Part shown: one piece after another, positions 34,906 to 43,245 of the stretch
Numbering within the stretch: the stretch's first letter is position 1
How the letters are laid out: each line of letters opens with the position of its first letter
Assembly: GCA_040506895.1 (NCBI GenBank)
Contig: JBEVVY010000001.1
Location: 3,643,116 to 3,707,115, forward strand
DNA: 64,000 bases
Reading direction: 5' to 3'
From: Sedimenticola_A sp040506895
GTDB taxonomy: Bacteria; Pseudomonadota; Gammaproteobacteria; Chromatiales; Chromatiaceae
Notes under the pieces: generated by a model
What the model saw: only the letters and a program-made list of their open reading frames with translations
Databases searched by the model: none
What the model was told of the DNA's origin: nothing
Translations under genes and position numbers: made by a program

Positions 34906-35661
34906 GTGGCGCGTGGCTTGAGGAAATCCCTGTTTTTCATTCTGCTGGCACTTCCGCTCTTCGGCAGTAGAGGCGCTGAAACACCTGGAGGGGACTGTGA
35001 GCACCCGGGGCCGGGCATGGACCTCAGGCACTGCAGTTTCTCCGGGCGCGTGGCGCCTGCCATCGATCTCACGGGTGCACTGCTCGATGGGGTCGATTTC
35101 ACAAATGCCTTTATGCCAGGGTGCAACCTCTCAGGTGCCAGCCTGGTCAAGGCCGATCTGCGCTGGGCAAACCTGGGTGAGTGCAGGGTCTCGAATGCCG
35201 ACTTCACCGAAGCGGACCTCTTTCATACCACCTTCGACCTGGGCATCCTGGATGGTGCCCGCTTTGTCAGGGCCCACATGTTCGGTGCCAATCTCAACGA
35301 GGTGAAGTCCACGTCGGCCGATTTCACCAAGGCCTACATGAAGGATATCGCGATGGAGGCGGGGGACTTCAGCGGGAGCACCTTCAACGGCGCTTTCATG
35401 ATGCGTGCCGTCCTGATCGATTCACGGCTCCGTTTTTCCCAGCTGAAACTGGTGGTGCTCACCGGTGCCGCATTGGAGGGTGCAGTGTTCGAGGGAGCCG
35501 ATCTGCAGGGTGCACTGCTCAATGGTGCACAATTGACAGGAACCGGGTTTCAACACGCCAATCTCAAGCACACCCGTTTCACCAATGCCCGGGTGGATGC
35601 GACAGAAATCGATGGCGCCTTGAATGTGCCCGATCATCTCAGGCAGATGATGTCGAAATAA
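34906..35661 (+). CDS. secreted pentapeptide-repeat protein
   Basis: The 251-residue protein begins at GTG 34906 (behind GGGAGCGATGG) and has a Sec-type signal (SLFFILLALPLFGSRGAE). The mature part is made of A(D/N)LxX pentapeptide repeats (LTGALLDGVDFTNAF, LVKADLRWANL, LEGAVFEGADLQGALLNGAQL), which fold as a right-handed beta-helix. A TTG seven codons upstream is possible but has poorer spacing. The function is unknown. The MITE-like element lies immediately upstream and may have replaced or altered its promoter. Confidence 0.85.
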   Translation: MARGLRKSLFFILLALPLFGSRGAETPGGDCEHPGPGMDLRHCSFSGRVAPAIDLTGALLDGVDFTNAFMPGCNLSGASLVKADLRWANLGECRVSNADFTEADLFHTTFDLGILDGARFVRAHMFGANLNEVKSTSADFTKAYMKDIAMEAGDFSGSTFNGAFMMRAVLIDSRLRFSQLKLVVLTGAALEGAVFEGADLQGALLNGAQLTGTGFQHANLKHTRFTNARVDATEIDGALNVPDHLRQMMSK

Positions 35662-35744
35662 ATCCTTTGTTTTCAGTGCTTTATACGGTTGCCCCGGCTT
35701 GATCGAGACGCGCTGTTCTTTTTTTGCCTGGATTTGCGTAAAAT

Positions 35745-35770
35745 AAACCACTCTAAAGAGGTGGTTTTGG
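35745..35770 (+). promoter_or_regulatory. hairpin sequestering the Shine-Dalgarno of the diheme peroxidase gene
   Basis: AAACCAC-TC can pair with GA-(G)-GTGGTTT (stem about 9 bp with one bulge, 35745-35767) and the 3' arm contains the only Shine-Dalgarno (AGAGGTGG). The start codon TTG at 35771 is forced: an in-frame TAA lies at 35744 and no other start precedes the signal peptide. The fold could act as a translational switch, or be a terminator for the preceding gene. Confidence 0.45.
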
Positions 35771-36745
35771 TTGGTCACCAGTCGCAAATTCAAAGCGGTC
35801 TTCTGGCTCCTGTTGCTGATACCGGCAGTGGCAACGGTATCTGCTGCGTCTGTATATGAGGAGCCGATCAGGCCGATCCCACGAGAGCATGGCCAGGATC
35901 CCAGAAAGGTTTCCCTGGGTGACATGCTGTTTCACGATGCCAGGCTCTCACGGGACGATTCCATCAGCTGTGCCCACTGTCACAAGCTGGGGCGGGGCGG
36001 TACCGATGGGCTGTCCCGCTCGATCGGTGTCTCGGGCGCCGTTGGAAACATCAAGGCACCTACTGTCTACAATTCCCGTTTCAATCTTGCCCAGTTCTGG
36101 GACGGCAGGGCTGCCAATCTGCATGAGCAGGCCGGTGGACCCGTCAACAATCCCATTGAAATGGCATCGAACTGGGAACAGGTGATTTCAAAGCTGAAAC
36201 GGGACCAGGATTACACAACGCGTTTCAACGAACTGTATGCCGATGGCATCACGGAACAGAACATACGCGATGCCATCACCAGTTTCGAGCACACACTGAT
36301 CACGGTCGACAGCCCCTTCGATCGCTGGCTCAGGGGGGATGCCAATGCCCTTGGCAAGCGGGAACTGGAGGGTTATGAACTGTTCAAGTCCTACGGCTGT
36401 ATCTCCTGTCACCAGGGCGTCAACGTGGGCGGCAACATGTTTCAGCGCATGGGAGCCCTCGGAGACTACTTCAGTGAGCGGGGAATGGCGATTACGGCAG
36501 CCGACAGGGGGCGCTTCAATGTCACCGGCCGGGACGAGGATCTCTATTTCTTCAAGGTGCCCAGCCTGCGCCTGGCCGCCATCAACAGCCCCTACTTTCA
36601 TGACGGCAGCGTGCAGGATCTGGACGAGGCGGTCCGGGTGATGGGGCTGTACCAACTGGGCAGGAAGATACCGGATCGGCATGTCGCCCTGATCATCGAT
36701 TTCCTCCAATCACTGGTGGGGAACCACCCGGATCTGCAGCCATGA
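35771..36745 (+). CDS. diheme cytochrome c peroxidase (CcpA/MauG family)
   Basis: The 324-residue periplasmic protein has a signal peptide (AVFWLLLLIPAVATVSAAS) and two CxxCH heme sites, CAHCH and CISCH. Family context residues are RLSRDDSISCAHCH, APTVYN, FWDGRA and FKVPSLR. Such enzymes reduce hydrogen peroxide with electrons from cytochromes; some, like MauG, act on proteins. It overlaps the downstream PAS-GGDEF-EAL gene by 4 bp (ATGA), suggesting a shared signalling job, possibly peroxide or redox control of c-di-GMP (inference). It begins with TTG. Confidence 0.92.
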   Translation: MVTSRKFKAVFWLLLLIPAVATVSAASVYEEPIRPIPREHGQDPRKVSLGDMLFHDARLSRDDSISCAHCHKLGRGGTDGLSRSIGVSGAVGNIKAPTVYNSRFNLAQFWDGRAANLHEQAGGPVNNPIEMASNWEQVISKLKRDQDYTTRFNELYADGITEQNIRDAITSFEHTLITVDSPFDRWLRGDANALGKRELEGYELFKSYGCISCHQGVNVGGNMFQRMGALGDYFSERGMAITAADRGRFNVTGRDEDLYFFKVPSLRLAAINSPYFHDGSVQDLDEAVRVMGLYQLGRKIPDRHVALIIDFLQSLVGNHPDLQP

Positions 36746-39700
36746 CGTCAAGACGACTCATTATTCTGCAGGCAATCCTGACCTTGTTGACCCTGGTATT
36801 GCTGGTCTTTTTCGTGCAGACCCGCTCGGTGAACATCGATCAGCACAACAAGCGTCTCGACCTGTTGTTCAAAGTACAGCAGATCGAGGGTGTGCTTGAC
36901 AGGGATGTGCTGCGGGTCACCTCGTACATGCTGTTGCAGTTCGATCCACTGGTGGACGTGGTAAAGCAGCTATACGGACTGAAACAGCAGATCTATTCCC
37001 CCGAAGTCCAGATCGAAGGGGAGGAGGGTGAGCGATACCGTGCACATCTCGATGCATACATGGCATCGATCGACGAGAAGCTCGCCCTGGTGGAGCACAT
37101 CAAGTCAAAGGTGGCGCTGGCCCGTAACGGACTGCAGTATCTGCCCATGCTGGCCCGGGAGCTGTCCGGGAATGATCATGAGGCAGGTGACCAGGTCAGG
37201 GATCTGATCAGCGAGCTTTATCACTTCTACCAGTTCAGTGCCGTTTCAGAGGCTGGTCGGCTGGAGAGAATGATCGGGGCGTTGTCGGAACAGCGGTTCG
37301 ATCATCCGGAGCTCCAGGCGATGGTCGAGAATGCCCTGTTTCACGTGCGAACGAATCTCCGGCTCTCCAAGGAACTCGGTGCTCTGCGGGCCAGCTATGT
37401 CGCCGTGCCCAGCAAGCAGAGCTTCGATGCGCTCTATAGTGAATACGAGAGCTACTACTCGAAACAGAGCGTGCAGAGCGAGATGTTCAGTCTTCTGCTG
37501 TTTGTTCTTGTTCTCGGCCTCTTCGTTGGCCTCAGTATTGCCATCTACCAGCTCAATAAATCGAGAACCCAGGTCGGTAAGGCCCATGGCCAGCTGCAGG
37601 CTGCACTGGAGAGCCTGAACGAGGCGTTTGCCCTGTTCGCACCCGATGGGCGGCTCGTGCTGTTCAACAGAAAATACACCGAACTCTATCCCTGGCTGGA
37701 AGAGGTGCTCGAGCGGGGCGATGCCTCCCTGGATGAGATCGTGCAACTGAACTCTGCGCAGGCGGTGGAGGATAACACCCTGCCGGATGATGAGGTGCAG
37801 CAGCTTCCCTGTCCCGAGCTGCCCTGTTCCGAAAAGCAGAGCTATATCGAGCAGTGGCGCAATGGCCGCTGGTACCTGGCCAGCGACAGCTGCACAGAGG
37901 ATGGTGAGATTGTCTGTGTACGTGTCGATATCAGTGAGAGCAAGCGGGCTGAACAGGAGTTGCGGAAACTCTATCGTGCCATCGATCAGAGTCCCTCTGC
38001 GGTGGTTATCACAGACCGGCGGGGCCAGATCGAGTATGTCAATCCGAAGTTCGAGGAGGTTACCGGTTACCTGGCGGAAGATGTGCTTGGGAAGAATCCG
38101 AGCATCATGAAGCCGGATGATGCCTCTCCCGAGATGTACGAGGATCTGTGGTCGACCATCCTGTCGGGAAAAACATGGCGAGGCCAGTTCCGCAATACGC
38201 GCAAGAACGGTGGCGAGTTCTGGGAGTCCGCAACCATCTCGCCGGTGCGGGACAGCAAGGGGCATATCTCACACTTTATCGCGGTGAAGGAGGATATCAC
38301 CGCGCAGAAAACCGCCCAGGATCAGCTGAGGATGAATGCCACGGTGTTCGAAACCACCATGGAGGGGATCATGATCACCGATGCGGAAAACCGCATTAAA
38401 TCGGTGAACCCGGCGTTCAGCCAGATCACCGGTTACCAGCCGGATGAAGTGATCGGCCAGAATCCCAGGATCCTGAGATCTGATACCCATGACGAGAGCT
38501 ATTATCGCGGGATGTGGTCCTCGCTCTACTCGAAGGGTTACTGGAGCGGTGAGATATGGAACCGGCGGAAGGACGGCTCTGTTTTTCCCGAGTGGCTCTC
38601 GCTCGCGGTCATCAGGGACGAACAGGGTAATGTCAAAGAGCATGTGGCGGTGTTCTCGGATATCACCCGCAGGAAGGAGGATGAGGAGCAGATACGCCGG
38701 CAGGCGAACTATGACCCCCTCACCGGCCTGCCCAACCGCAACCTGCTGGTGGATCGTCTCAACCAGTCCATCCTGGCCGCCCATCGCGAAAAGGAACAGG
38801 TCGCCCTGCTGTTTATCGATCTCGACGGCTTCAAGCGGGTCAACGATACCCTGGGGCACGTGGTCGGTGATGACCTGTTGCGGCAGGTGGCCGAAAGGTT
38901 CAATCACGCCGTGAGAGAGAGTGATACAGTCGCCCGCTTCGGCGGTGACGAGTTTGTCATCGTCCTGCCGGACGTGCACAAGATCGACGACGTGGGCGAG
39001 GTGGCCCAGAAGATCATCGATGAGATCAACCTGCCTTTCAAGCTGGTCGGCAGAGAGATCTTCGTGGGGGCGAGTATCGGCATTACGCTGTACCCGGATG
39101 ATGCCACCGACAGTGGGGTGATGCTGCGCAATGCGGACATGGCGATGTACCTGGCCAAGGAGAGCGGCAGAAACTGCTACCGCTTCTTTACCCCCGCCAT
39201 GGACGACGAAGTGAAACAGCACATGGAACTGGAGCGTGAGCTGCGACTGGCCCTGGATCACAGGGAACTGGTGCTCAAGTACCAGGCCGTGGTCGACCTG
39301 GAGACGGGGCGTCTCAATGGCGTGGAGGCGCTGGTCTACTGGAATCATCCACAGAGGGGGCTTGTGTCACCCGATGTCTTCATATCCCTTGCGGAGGAGA
39401 CAGGGTTGATCAGCTCCATCGGCAGCTGGGTGCTGGCCACGGCGGCACGGCAGGCGAAGGTGTGGCATGACCAGGGGCTCAATCTCAGGGTCAACGTTAA
39501 CCTCTCCAGCAGGCAGTTGGCACTGGGTCTGACCACCGAGGATGTGCGGGCGATCCTGGAAGAGACCGGGGTCGACCCATCCACCATGACCCTGGAGATC
39601 ACCGAGGGGATGATGCTCGAGGGTGGAGAGGCGACACTGCAGTGGCTCGGCGAGTTGAAAGCGATGGGCCTGGGACTGGCGATCGATGATTTCGGCACCG

Positions 39701-40047
39701 GTTACTCATCCCTGAGCTACCTGAAGCTCTACCCGATGGATATCCTGAAAATCGATCGCTCCTTCATCAGCGGTATTCCCCACAACCAGGGTGACTCGAC
39801 CCTGGTCGAGGCGATCGTATCCATGGCCCGCAGCCTGGGCCTGAAAATCGTTGCCGAGGGAATCGAGAATGGCGAGCAGCTGGGATTTCTGCAGAGACTG
39901 GGATGCGAGCTGGGCCAGGGCTACCTGTTCAACAAGCCGACCTGGGGTGAGGCGATCGCGAAGATGGCCGCCAACCCCCTGAGATTGAGCGAGCTGGTAT
40001 CGGAGAGCACTTCCCCCTCCTCAGCGAACAGCAGCCACCGGGAGTGA
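36742..40047 (+). CDS. membrane PAS-GGDEF-EAL c-di-GMP signalling protein
   Basis: The 1101-residue protein has a membrane helix near the N-terminus, a ~220-residue periplasmic domain, a second helix near 245-270, then three PAS-like domains (about 280-405, 415-535 and 540-660). A GGDEF domain (FGGDEF near 733, with an RESD inhibitory-site motif just before) and an EAL domain (NGVEALVYW near 861; DDFGTGYSS) follow. Both catalytic motifs look intact, so it could make or break c-di-GMP. The periplasmic domain and the coupled diheme peroxidase upstream point to a redox or peroxide input (inference). Confidence 0.93.
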   Translation: MTSRRLIILQAILTLLTLVLLVFFVQTRSVNIDQHNKRLDLLFKVQQIEGVLDRDVLRVTSYMLLQFDPLVDVVKQLYGLKQQIYSPEVQIEGEEGERYRAHLDAYMASIDEKLALVEHIKSKVALARNGLQYLPMLARELSGNDHEAGDQVRDLISELYHFYQFSAVSEAGRLERMIGALSEQRFDHPELQAMVENALFHVRTNLRLSKELGALRASYVAVPSKQSFDALYSEYESYYSKQSVQSEMFSLLLFVLVLGLFVGLSIAIYQLNKSRTQVGKAHGQLQAALESLNEAFALFAPDGRLVLFNRKYTELYPWLEEVLERGDASLDEIVQLNSAQAVEDNTLPDDEVQQLPCPELPCSEKQSYIEQWRNGRWYLASDSCTEDGEIVCVRVDISESKRAEQELRKLYRAIDQSPSAVVITDRRGQIEYVNPKFEEVTGYLAEDVLGKNPSIMKPDDASPEMYEDLWSTILSGKTWRGQFRNTRKNGGEFWESATISPVRDSKGHISHFIAVKEDITAQKTAQDQLRMNATVFETTMEGIMITDAENRIKSVNPAFSQITGYQPDEVIGQNPRILRSDTHDESYYRGMWSSLYSKGYWSGEIWNRRKDGSVFPEWLSLAVIRDEQGNVKEHVAVFSDITRRKEDEEQIRRQANYDPLTGLPNRNLLVDRLNQSILAAHREKEQVALLFIDLDGFKRVNDTLGHVVGDDLLRQVAERFNHAVRESDTVARFGGDEFVIVLPDVHKIDDVGEVAQKIIDEINLPFKLVGREIFVGASIGITLYPDDATDSGVMLRNADMAMYLAKESGRNCYRFFTPAMDDEVKQHMELERELRLALDHRELVLKYQAVVDLETGRLNGVEALVYWNHPQRGLVSPDVFISLAEETGLISSIGSWVLATAARQAKVWHDQGLNLRVNVNLSSRQLALGLTTEDVRAILEETGVDPSTMTLEITEGMMLEGGEATLQWLGELKAMGLGLAIDDFGTGYSSLSYLKLYPMDILKIDRSFISGIPHNQGDSTLVEAIVSMARSLGLKIVAEGIENGEQLGFLQRLGCELGQGYLFNKPTWGEAIAKMAANPLRLSELVSESTSPSSANSSHRE

Positions 40048-40071
40048 TTCCCGGCGCGAGTCCGATTTAGA

Positions 40072-41199
40072 TCAGCGGTACTGACGCAGGTACCACCATT
40101 CGAACAGGCGCTTCAGCCAGTGGAACATCGCCATCTGGGGCATCACCAGGTTGCGTTTCTCGGTGCGCGCCACCAGCATGCCTGTGGTCTGGCTGTCGAC
40201 GATACAGACCAGTTCCACCTTGAAGGTGTTCTTCGGCTCCCGGCCGTTGAACTCCGCCACCAGGTTGTTGGCAGCGGTCTCTGCCTGCAGGTCGGCCATG
40301 TGGGCCTGCTTGGGCATCCAGTCCGGGCCGGGGAAGCTGCCGGAGTCGCCCGCCACGTAGACCTTCTCCATGCCCTCCACGCGGCACTGCCGGTCGGCCC
40401 TGATGAGGCCGCCTTCGGAGCGGGGCAGGTCGGTGTTGTCGAACCACTGGTTACCGGTCATGCCGGGCATGAAGAGAATCAGGTCCGCCTCGAACTCTCC
40501 CCCTTCCGTGGTCACCTTGCCGTCGGTGAACCCTTTCATCTTGTGACCGAGATGGGTGCGGATATTGCGTTTCTCCATCTCCTTCAGCAGCCCTTTCACC
40601 GCCTTCGGGCCCAGTCGGTTGCCCGGGCTGGGGGCGGGAGTGAAGAAGACCAGGTTGAACCTGTCGCGACGCTTTTCGAGACGCAGCTGGCGATCGATAC
40701 CGAAAAGGAACTCGAACATCGGCCCACCCCGCATGGCGGAGGGTTCCTTGGGGTTGCCGGCGAAGCCCACGGCGATGGTGCCGCCCTGCATCTCCTTCAG
40801 CCGTTCGCGGATCTTCATGGCGGCGGGAATACCTTCGCAGGGGGTGATGCTGTGCTCGATACCGGGCAGTTTCTTTATGAAGCGTCCCCCGGAACAGATG
40901 ACCAGGCCGTCGTTGCCGATCTCGCCGTTGTCCGTCTCCAGGATGCGACCTCCCTCCCTCAGGCCGGTGGCAGATCCCTGGTGGTAGAGGATACGGTGCC
41001 TGCGGAAGAAGTGCTCCAGGTTCAACAGCAGGTCTTCAGGCTCCCTGATACCCGAGGGTATCCAGATGGTGCCGGGCAGGTAGCTGAACTCGGGCTTTGG
41101 AGCAACCAGGGTGATCTCCATGTCGGGATCGAGTTTGCGCAGTTTCTGGGCAGCGGTGAGGGCGGCGAACCCTGCGCCGACAATGGTCACTCGTTTCAT
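40072..41199 (-). CDS. FAD-dependent oxidoreductase, sulfide:quinone reductase-like
   Basis: The 375-residue flavoprotein starts at ATG 41199, behind CGGAGTGATTTC; an upstream extension would run through a divergent ABC gene and is rejected. It has VTIVGAGFAALTAAQKL (FAD-binding), YLPGTIWIPSG, YVAGDSGSF and an amphipathic C-terminal tail (HWLKRLFEWWYLRQYR) suited to membrane attachment. Cys121 and Cys332 are candidates for the redox-active pair of SQR enzymes. It fits a sulfide:quinone reductase-like or related NAD(P)H-flavoprotein role; substrate is not proven. Confidence 0.78.
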   Translation of the reverse strand: MKRVTIVGAGFAALTAAQKLRKLDPDMEITLVAPKPEFSYLPGTIWIPSGIREPEDLLLNLEHFFRRHRILYHQGSATGLREGGRILETDNGEIGNDGLVICSGGRFIKKLPGIEHSITPCEGIPAAMKIRERLKEMQGGTIAVGFAGNPKEPSAMRGGPMFEFLFGIDRQLRLEKRRDRFNLVFFTPAPSPGNRLGPKAVKGLLKEMEKRNIRTHLGHKMKGFTDGKVTTEGGEFEADLILFMPGMTGNQWFDNTDLPRSEGGLIRADRQCRVEGMEKVYVAGDSGSFPGPDWMPKQAHMADLQAETAANNLVAEFNGREPKNTFKVELVCIVDSQTTGMLVARTEKRNLVMPQMAMFHWLKRLFEWWYLRQYR

Positions 41200-41385
41200 G
41201 AAATCACTCCGAAAGGGCTGTTTTCGTTTTGTCGCCATTATAACGGGGCTGACAATGGATGCTACAACGTCCATCCATGGGAAGATTGAGGTTACACGAT
41301 ATCTTGTATCGGCTTTAAATGGCCCCACATAAGCCGATATCATGGCAGCGGCCAGAATGACGACCAGAAGGTAATCCCAGTTTAC

Positions 41386-42315
41386 ATGAGCGCACTGAGC
41401 ATACGTGGCCTGCGCAAGGTCTACGCCAACAACTTCGAAGCCCTGAAGGGGATAGACCTGGAGATCAGGCAGGGGGATTTCTTTGCCCTGCTGGGACCCA
41501 ACGGGGCCGGCAAGTCCACCGCCATCGGCATCATCAGCTCCCTGGTCAACAAGACCGCCGGCAGGGTGGAGGTGTTCGGTCACGACCTGGACCGGGAGCC
41601 AGAGGCGGTGAAGTCGTGCATCGGCCTGGTGCCCCAGGAGTTCAATTTCAATGTCTGGGAGCCGGTGGCCGAGATCGTGGTCAACCAGGCCGGCTACTAC
41701 GGCATCCCCCGCCGGGAAGCCTGGCGGCGCGCGGAGGAGAGCCTGCGCCAGCTGGACCTGTGGGACAAGCGCACGGAGATGGCCCGAAACCTCTCCGGCG
41801 GCATGAAGCGGCGGCTCATGATTGCACGCGCGCTGGTCCACAAACCCCGGCTGCTGATCCTGGATGAGCCGACAGCCGGGGTGGATATCGAGATACGCCG
41901 CTCCATGTGGGAGTTCCTGACGGATATCAACAGCCGCGGCACCACCATCATCCTCACCACCCACTACCTGGAGGAGGCGGAGAGCCTCTGCCGCAACATC
42001 GCCATCATCAACCAGGGTGAGATCGTCGAACACAGCAGCATGGGCAGCCTGCTGCAGCGGCTCCATACCGAGACCTTCGTGTTGAACCTGAAGGGTACCC
42101 TGGCTGAGTTGCCCGAGTTGGGAGGCTACGTGCTCGACCGGGTCGACGACTGCACCCTGGAGGTGGAGGTGACCCAGGACCAGGGCATCAACGGCCTGTT
42201 CGATGCCCTGTCGCGCAACGGTATCGAGGTGATCAGCATGCGCAACAAGCAGAACCGCCTCGAACAGCTGTTTATCGACATGGTTGAGAGCAGTCGAAGG
42301 GAGGATGGAGAGTGA
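41386..42315 (+). CDS. yadG: ABC transporter ATP-binding protein (YadG type)
   Basis: The 309-residue ATPase has Walker A (GPNGAGKST), signature LSGGMKRRL, Walker B RLLILDEPTAGVD and H-loop TTHYLEE, with a C-terminal extension. It overlaps the permease gene by 4 bp (42312-42315). With YadH it would form an ABC-2 exporter of unknown cargo; related systems export polysaccharide or drugs. Confidence 0.9.
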   Translation: MSALSIRGLRKVYANNFEALKGIDLEIRQGDFFALLGPNGAGKSTAIGIISSLVNKTAGRVEVFGHDLDREPEAVKSCIGLVPQEFNFNVWEPVAEIVVNQAGYYGIPRREAWRRAEESLRQLDLWDKRTEMARNLSGGMKRRLMIARALVHKPRLLILDEPTAGVDIEIRRSMWEFLTDINSRGTTIILTTHYLEEAESLCRNIAIINQGEIVEHSSMGSLLQRLHTETFVLNLKGTLAELPELGGYVLDRVDDCTLEVEVTQDQGINGLFDALSRNGIEVISMRNKQNRLEQLFIDMVESSRREDGE

Positions 42316-43088
42316 ACAACCTGTCGCGTTACTGGATCGCCTTCTCCACCATCATCACGAAGGAGTTTCTGCGCTTCATCCGGATCTGGGTGCAGACCGT
42401 GCTGCCGCCTGCGATCACCACCACCCTCTACTATGTCATCTTCGGTACCCTGATCGGCGAGCGTATCGGTGAGATGGACGGTTTCCGCTACATCGATTTC
42501 ATCGTGCCGGGCCTGATCCTGATGGCGGTGATCACCAACTCGTACTCAAACGTGGTCTCCTCCTTCTACAGCAGCAAGTTCCAGAAGCACGTGGAAGAGC
42601 TGCTGATCGCACCCGTGCCCCACTGGGTGATCCTGGCGGGCTACGTGGGTGGCGGTGTGGCGCGTGGGGTTGTGGTGGGAATCGCGGTGACCGGGGTATC
42701 GGTATTCTTCACGGACCTCAGCATCCACAACTACGGCTGGACCCTGCTGGTGTTCGTGCTCACCTCGATACTGTTCGCCCTGGGTGGCTTTATCAACGCC
42801 GTCTTCGCCAAGAGCTTCGACGATATCTCCATCATTCCGACCTTCGTGCTGACACCGCTGACCTACCTGGGCGGTGTCTTCTACTCCATACAGATGCTGC
42901 CCGAGTTCTGGCAGAACGTCTCGTTGGCCAACCCGATACTCTACATGGTGAACGCTTTCCGTTACGGACTGCTCGGGGTGGCGGATATCGGTATGGGCGT
43001 GGCGCTCAGCATCATTCTGCTGTTCATTATCGGGCTCGGCAGTTTCGCGCTCTTCCTGCTGCGCAAGGGGATCGGTATCAAGACCTGA
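42312..43088 (+). CDS. yadH: ABC-2 type permease (YadH type)
   Basis: The 258-residue protein has six membrane helices and the ABC-2 fold, with EELLIAPVPHWVILAGYVGG and LTPLTYLGGVFYSIQMLPEFW. It begins at GTG inside the end of yadG and ends 1 bp from the end of a small convergent gene. The partner ATPase is encoded just upstream. Confidence 0.9.
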   Translation: MNNLSRYWIAFSTIITKEFLRFIRIWVQTVLPPAITTTLYYVIFGTLIGERIGEMDGFRYIDFIVPGLILMAVITNSYSNVVSSFYSSKFQKHVEELLIAPVPHWVILAGYVGGGVARGVVVGIAVTGVSVFFTDLSIHNYGWTLLVFVLTSILFALGGFINAVFAKSFDDISIIPTFVLTPLTYLGGVFYSIQMLPEFWQNVSLANPILYMVNAFRYGLLGVADIGMGVALSIILLFIIGLGSFALFLLRKGIGIKT

Positions 43089-43089
43089 T

Positions 43090-43242
43090 TCAGAATCGCT
43101 TGAAGAATTTCTTGCGATCCTTCCTGTTTTCCGGATCGTCCATATTGCTGGACTTGCTGTCTTTACCGGCAAGGAAGATGGTCAGTACACCGAGGCCGAG
43201 CATCAGCAGCAATGAAAGCGCGATAAAGGGTGCCGGGTTCAT
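43090..43242 (-). CDS. 50-residue membrane protein following pdsS
   Basis: A 51-codon frame begins at ATG 43242, 3 bp after the stop of the pdsS kinase (43246), and ends at 43090. The product starts MNPAPFIALSLLLMLGLG, giving one clear N-terminal membrane helix (about residues 5-25). A basic and acidic tail (KDSKSSNMDDPENRKDRKKFFKRF without the run-on) follows. Codon use is coding-like, and the tight spacing puts it in the pdsRS operon. No family was recognised. It may be a small partner of the kinase or sortase system (inference). Confidence 0.68.
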   Translation of the reverse strand: MNPAPFIALSLLLMLGLGVLTIFLAGKDSKSSNMDDPENRKDRKKFFKRF

Positions 43243-43245
43243 GGT

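Noticed and set aside
41200..42066. N-terminal extension of the SQR-like flavoprotein to 664 residues
   Set aside because: It would run antisense through the yadG gene; the ATG at 41199 has a good Shine-Dalgarno and starts exactly at the FAD-binding motif.
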